From: Gammaproteobacteria bacterium
GTDB taxonomy: Bacteria > Pseudomonadota > Gammaproteobacteria > Chromatiales > Chromatiaceae
Reading direction: 5' to 3'
NCBI GenBank assembly: GCA_013041975.1
Contig: JABDQZ010000359.1
Span: forward strand, 1-22,500
DNA: 22,500 nucleotides
Part shown: positions 22,262 to 22,500 of the stretch, piece by piece
Layout: each line of letters begins with the position of its first letter
How positions within the stretch are numbered: the stretch's first letter is position 1
Notes under the pieces: generated by a model
Database searches by the model: none
Told to the model about the DNA's origin: nothing
Seen by the model: the letters and a program-made list of their open reading frames with translations, nothing else
Translations under genes and position numbers: made by a program

Positions 22262-22500
22262 ATGCCCGCTAGCGATGTGCTGAATATGATAGAAGAAAAC
22301 GATGTTAAATTCGTTGACTTGCGTTTTACGGATACCAAAGGCAAGGAACAGCACGTTTCACTGCCTGCGTCCCAGATTGATGAAGATATGTTTGAAGACG
22401 GTAAAATGTTTGACGGTTCTTCAATTGCAGGCTGGAAAGGCATTAACGCTTCCGACATGATTTTAATGCCTGACTGTGATTCACAGGTCATCGACCCATT
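22262..22500 (+). CDS. glnA: Glutamine synthetase type I, N-terminal part (gene runs off the window)
   Basis: Start of the classical bacterial dodecameric glutamine synthetase. The visible 79 codons begin MPASDVLNMIEENDVKFVDL and include LRFTDTKGKEQHVSLP and the diagnostic MFDGSSIAGWKGINASDMIL of the beta-grasp domain. The ATG has GGAG seven bases upstream. The adenylylation-site tyrosine and the catalytic barrel lie beyond the window. It is divergent from a type II synthetase gene across a 357-bp gap holding nitrogen-control signals. Confidence 0.96.
   Translation, partial: MPASDVLNMIEENDVKFVDLRFTDTKGKEQHVSLPASQIDEDMFEDGKMFDGSSIAGWKGINASDMILMPDCDSQVIDP

Noticed and set aside
1..22500. CRISPR arrays, tRNA or rRNA genes, insertion sequences, prophage genes
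   Set aside because: No regularly spaced repeats, cloverleaf-like segments, transposase motifs or terminal inverted repeats were seen; gene order is a coherent core chromosome.

Overview
The window is the replication-origin neighbourhood of a gammaproteobacterial chromosome. Two gene runs diverge from the gap between rpmH and dnaA. Leftward lie rpmH, rnpA, yidC and the 5' part of mnmE. Rightward lie dnaA, dnaN, recF and gyrB. The next block (plsC, gmhB, a MazG-like gene, glyS, glyQ, all on the minus strand) follows the order known downstream of gyrB in Pseudomonas. The base composition is clearly more AT-rich than Pseudomonas, so this is probably another gammaproteobacterium. I cannot name the genus.

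Origin and segregation signals (about 2970-7080): perfect DnaA boxes lie on both sides of dnaA, one upstream (3106-3114) and an inverted pair downstream (4622-4630, 4668-4676). The downstream pair is followed by about 100 bp of extreme AT-rich sequence before dnaN, so the dnaA-dnaN gap is the better-looking oriC candidate. Two perfect 16-bp parS palindromes lie inside recF. The second is at its very 3' end, just ahead of the likely gyrB promoter.

Middle region (9541-17260): after a hairpin, a compact five-gene minus-strand operon encodes the tetrameric-type glycyl-tRNA synthetase (glyQS), a MazG-like pyrophosphohydrolase, the heptose-bisphosphate phosphatase gmhB and a PlsC-type acyltransferase. 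Its genes overlap or nearly touch. Then come a small probable exported protein with three evenly spaced cysteines (+) and a minus-strand pair made of a large DUF1631-type protein and a small PilZ-domain protein.

Right region (17407-20812): a plus-strand cluster of four tightly packed genes encodes a PP-loop ATPase of MnmA/ThiI type, a TusA-like sulfur carrier, a cation diffusion facilitator with an extended C-terminus, and a soluble Hanks-type Ser/Thr kinase. This is the least conventional combination in the window.

Right edge (20831-22500): a eukaryotic-type (GSII) glutamine synthetase gene on the minus strand is divergent from the start of a classical glnA (GSI). The gap between them carries an almost consensus sigma-54 promoter facing the GSII gene and two NtrC-like sites 31 bp apart at enhancer distance. 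The two synthetases therefore appear to sit around one nitrogen-control region. No tRNA, rRNA, CRISPR array, insertion sequence or prophage was seen.
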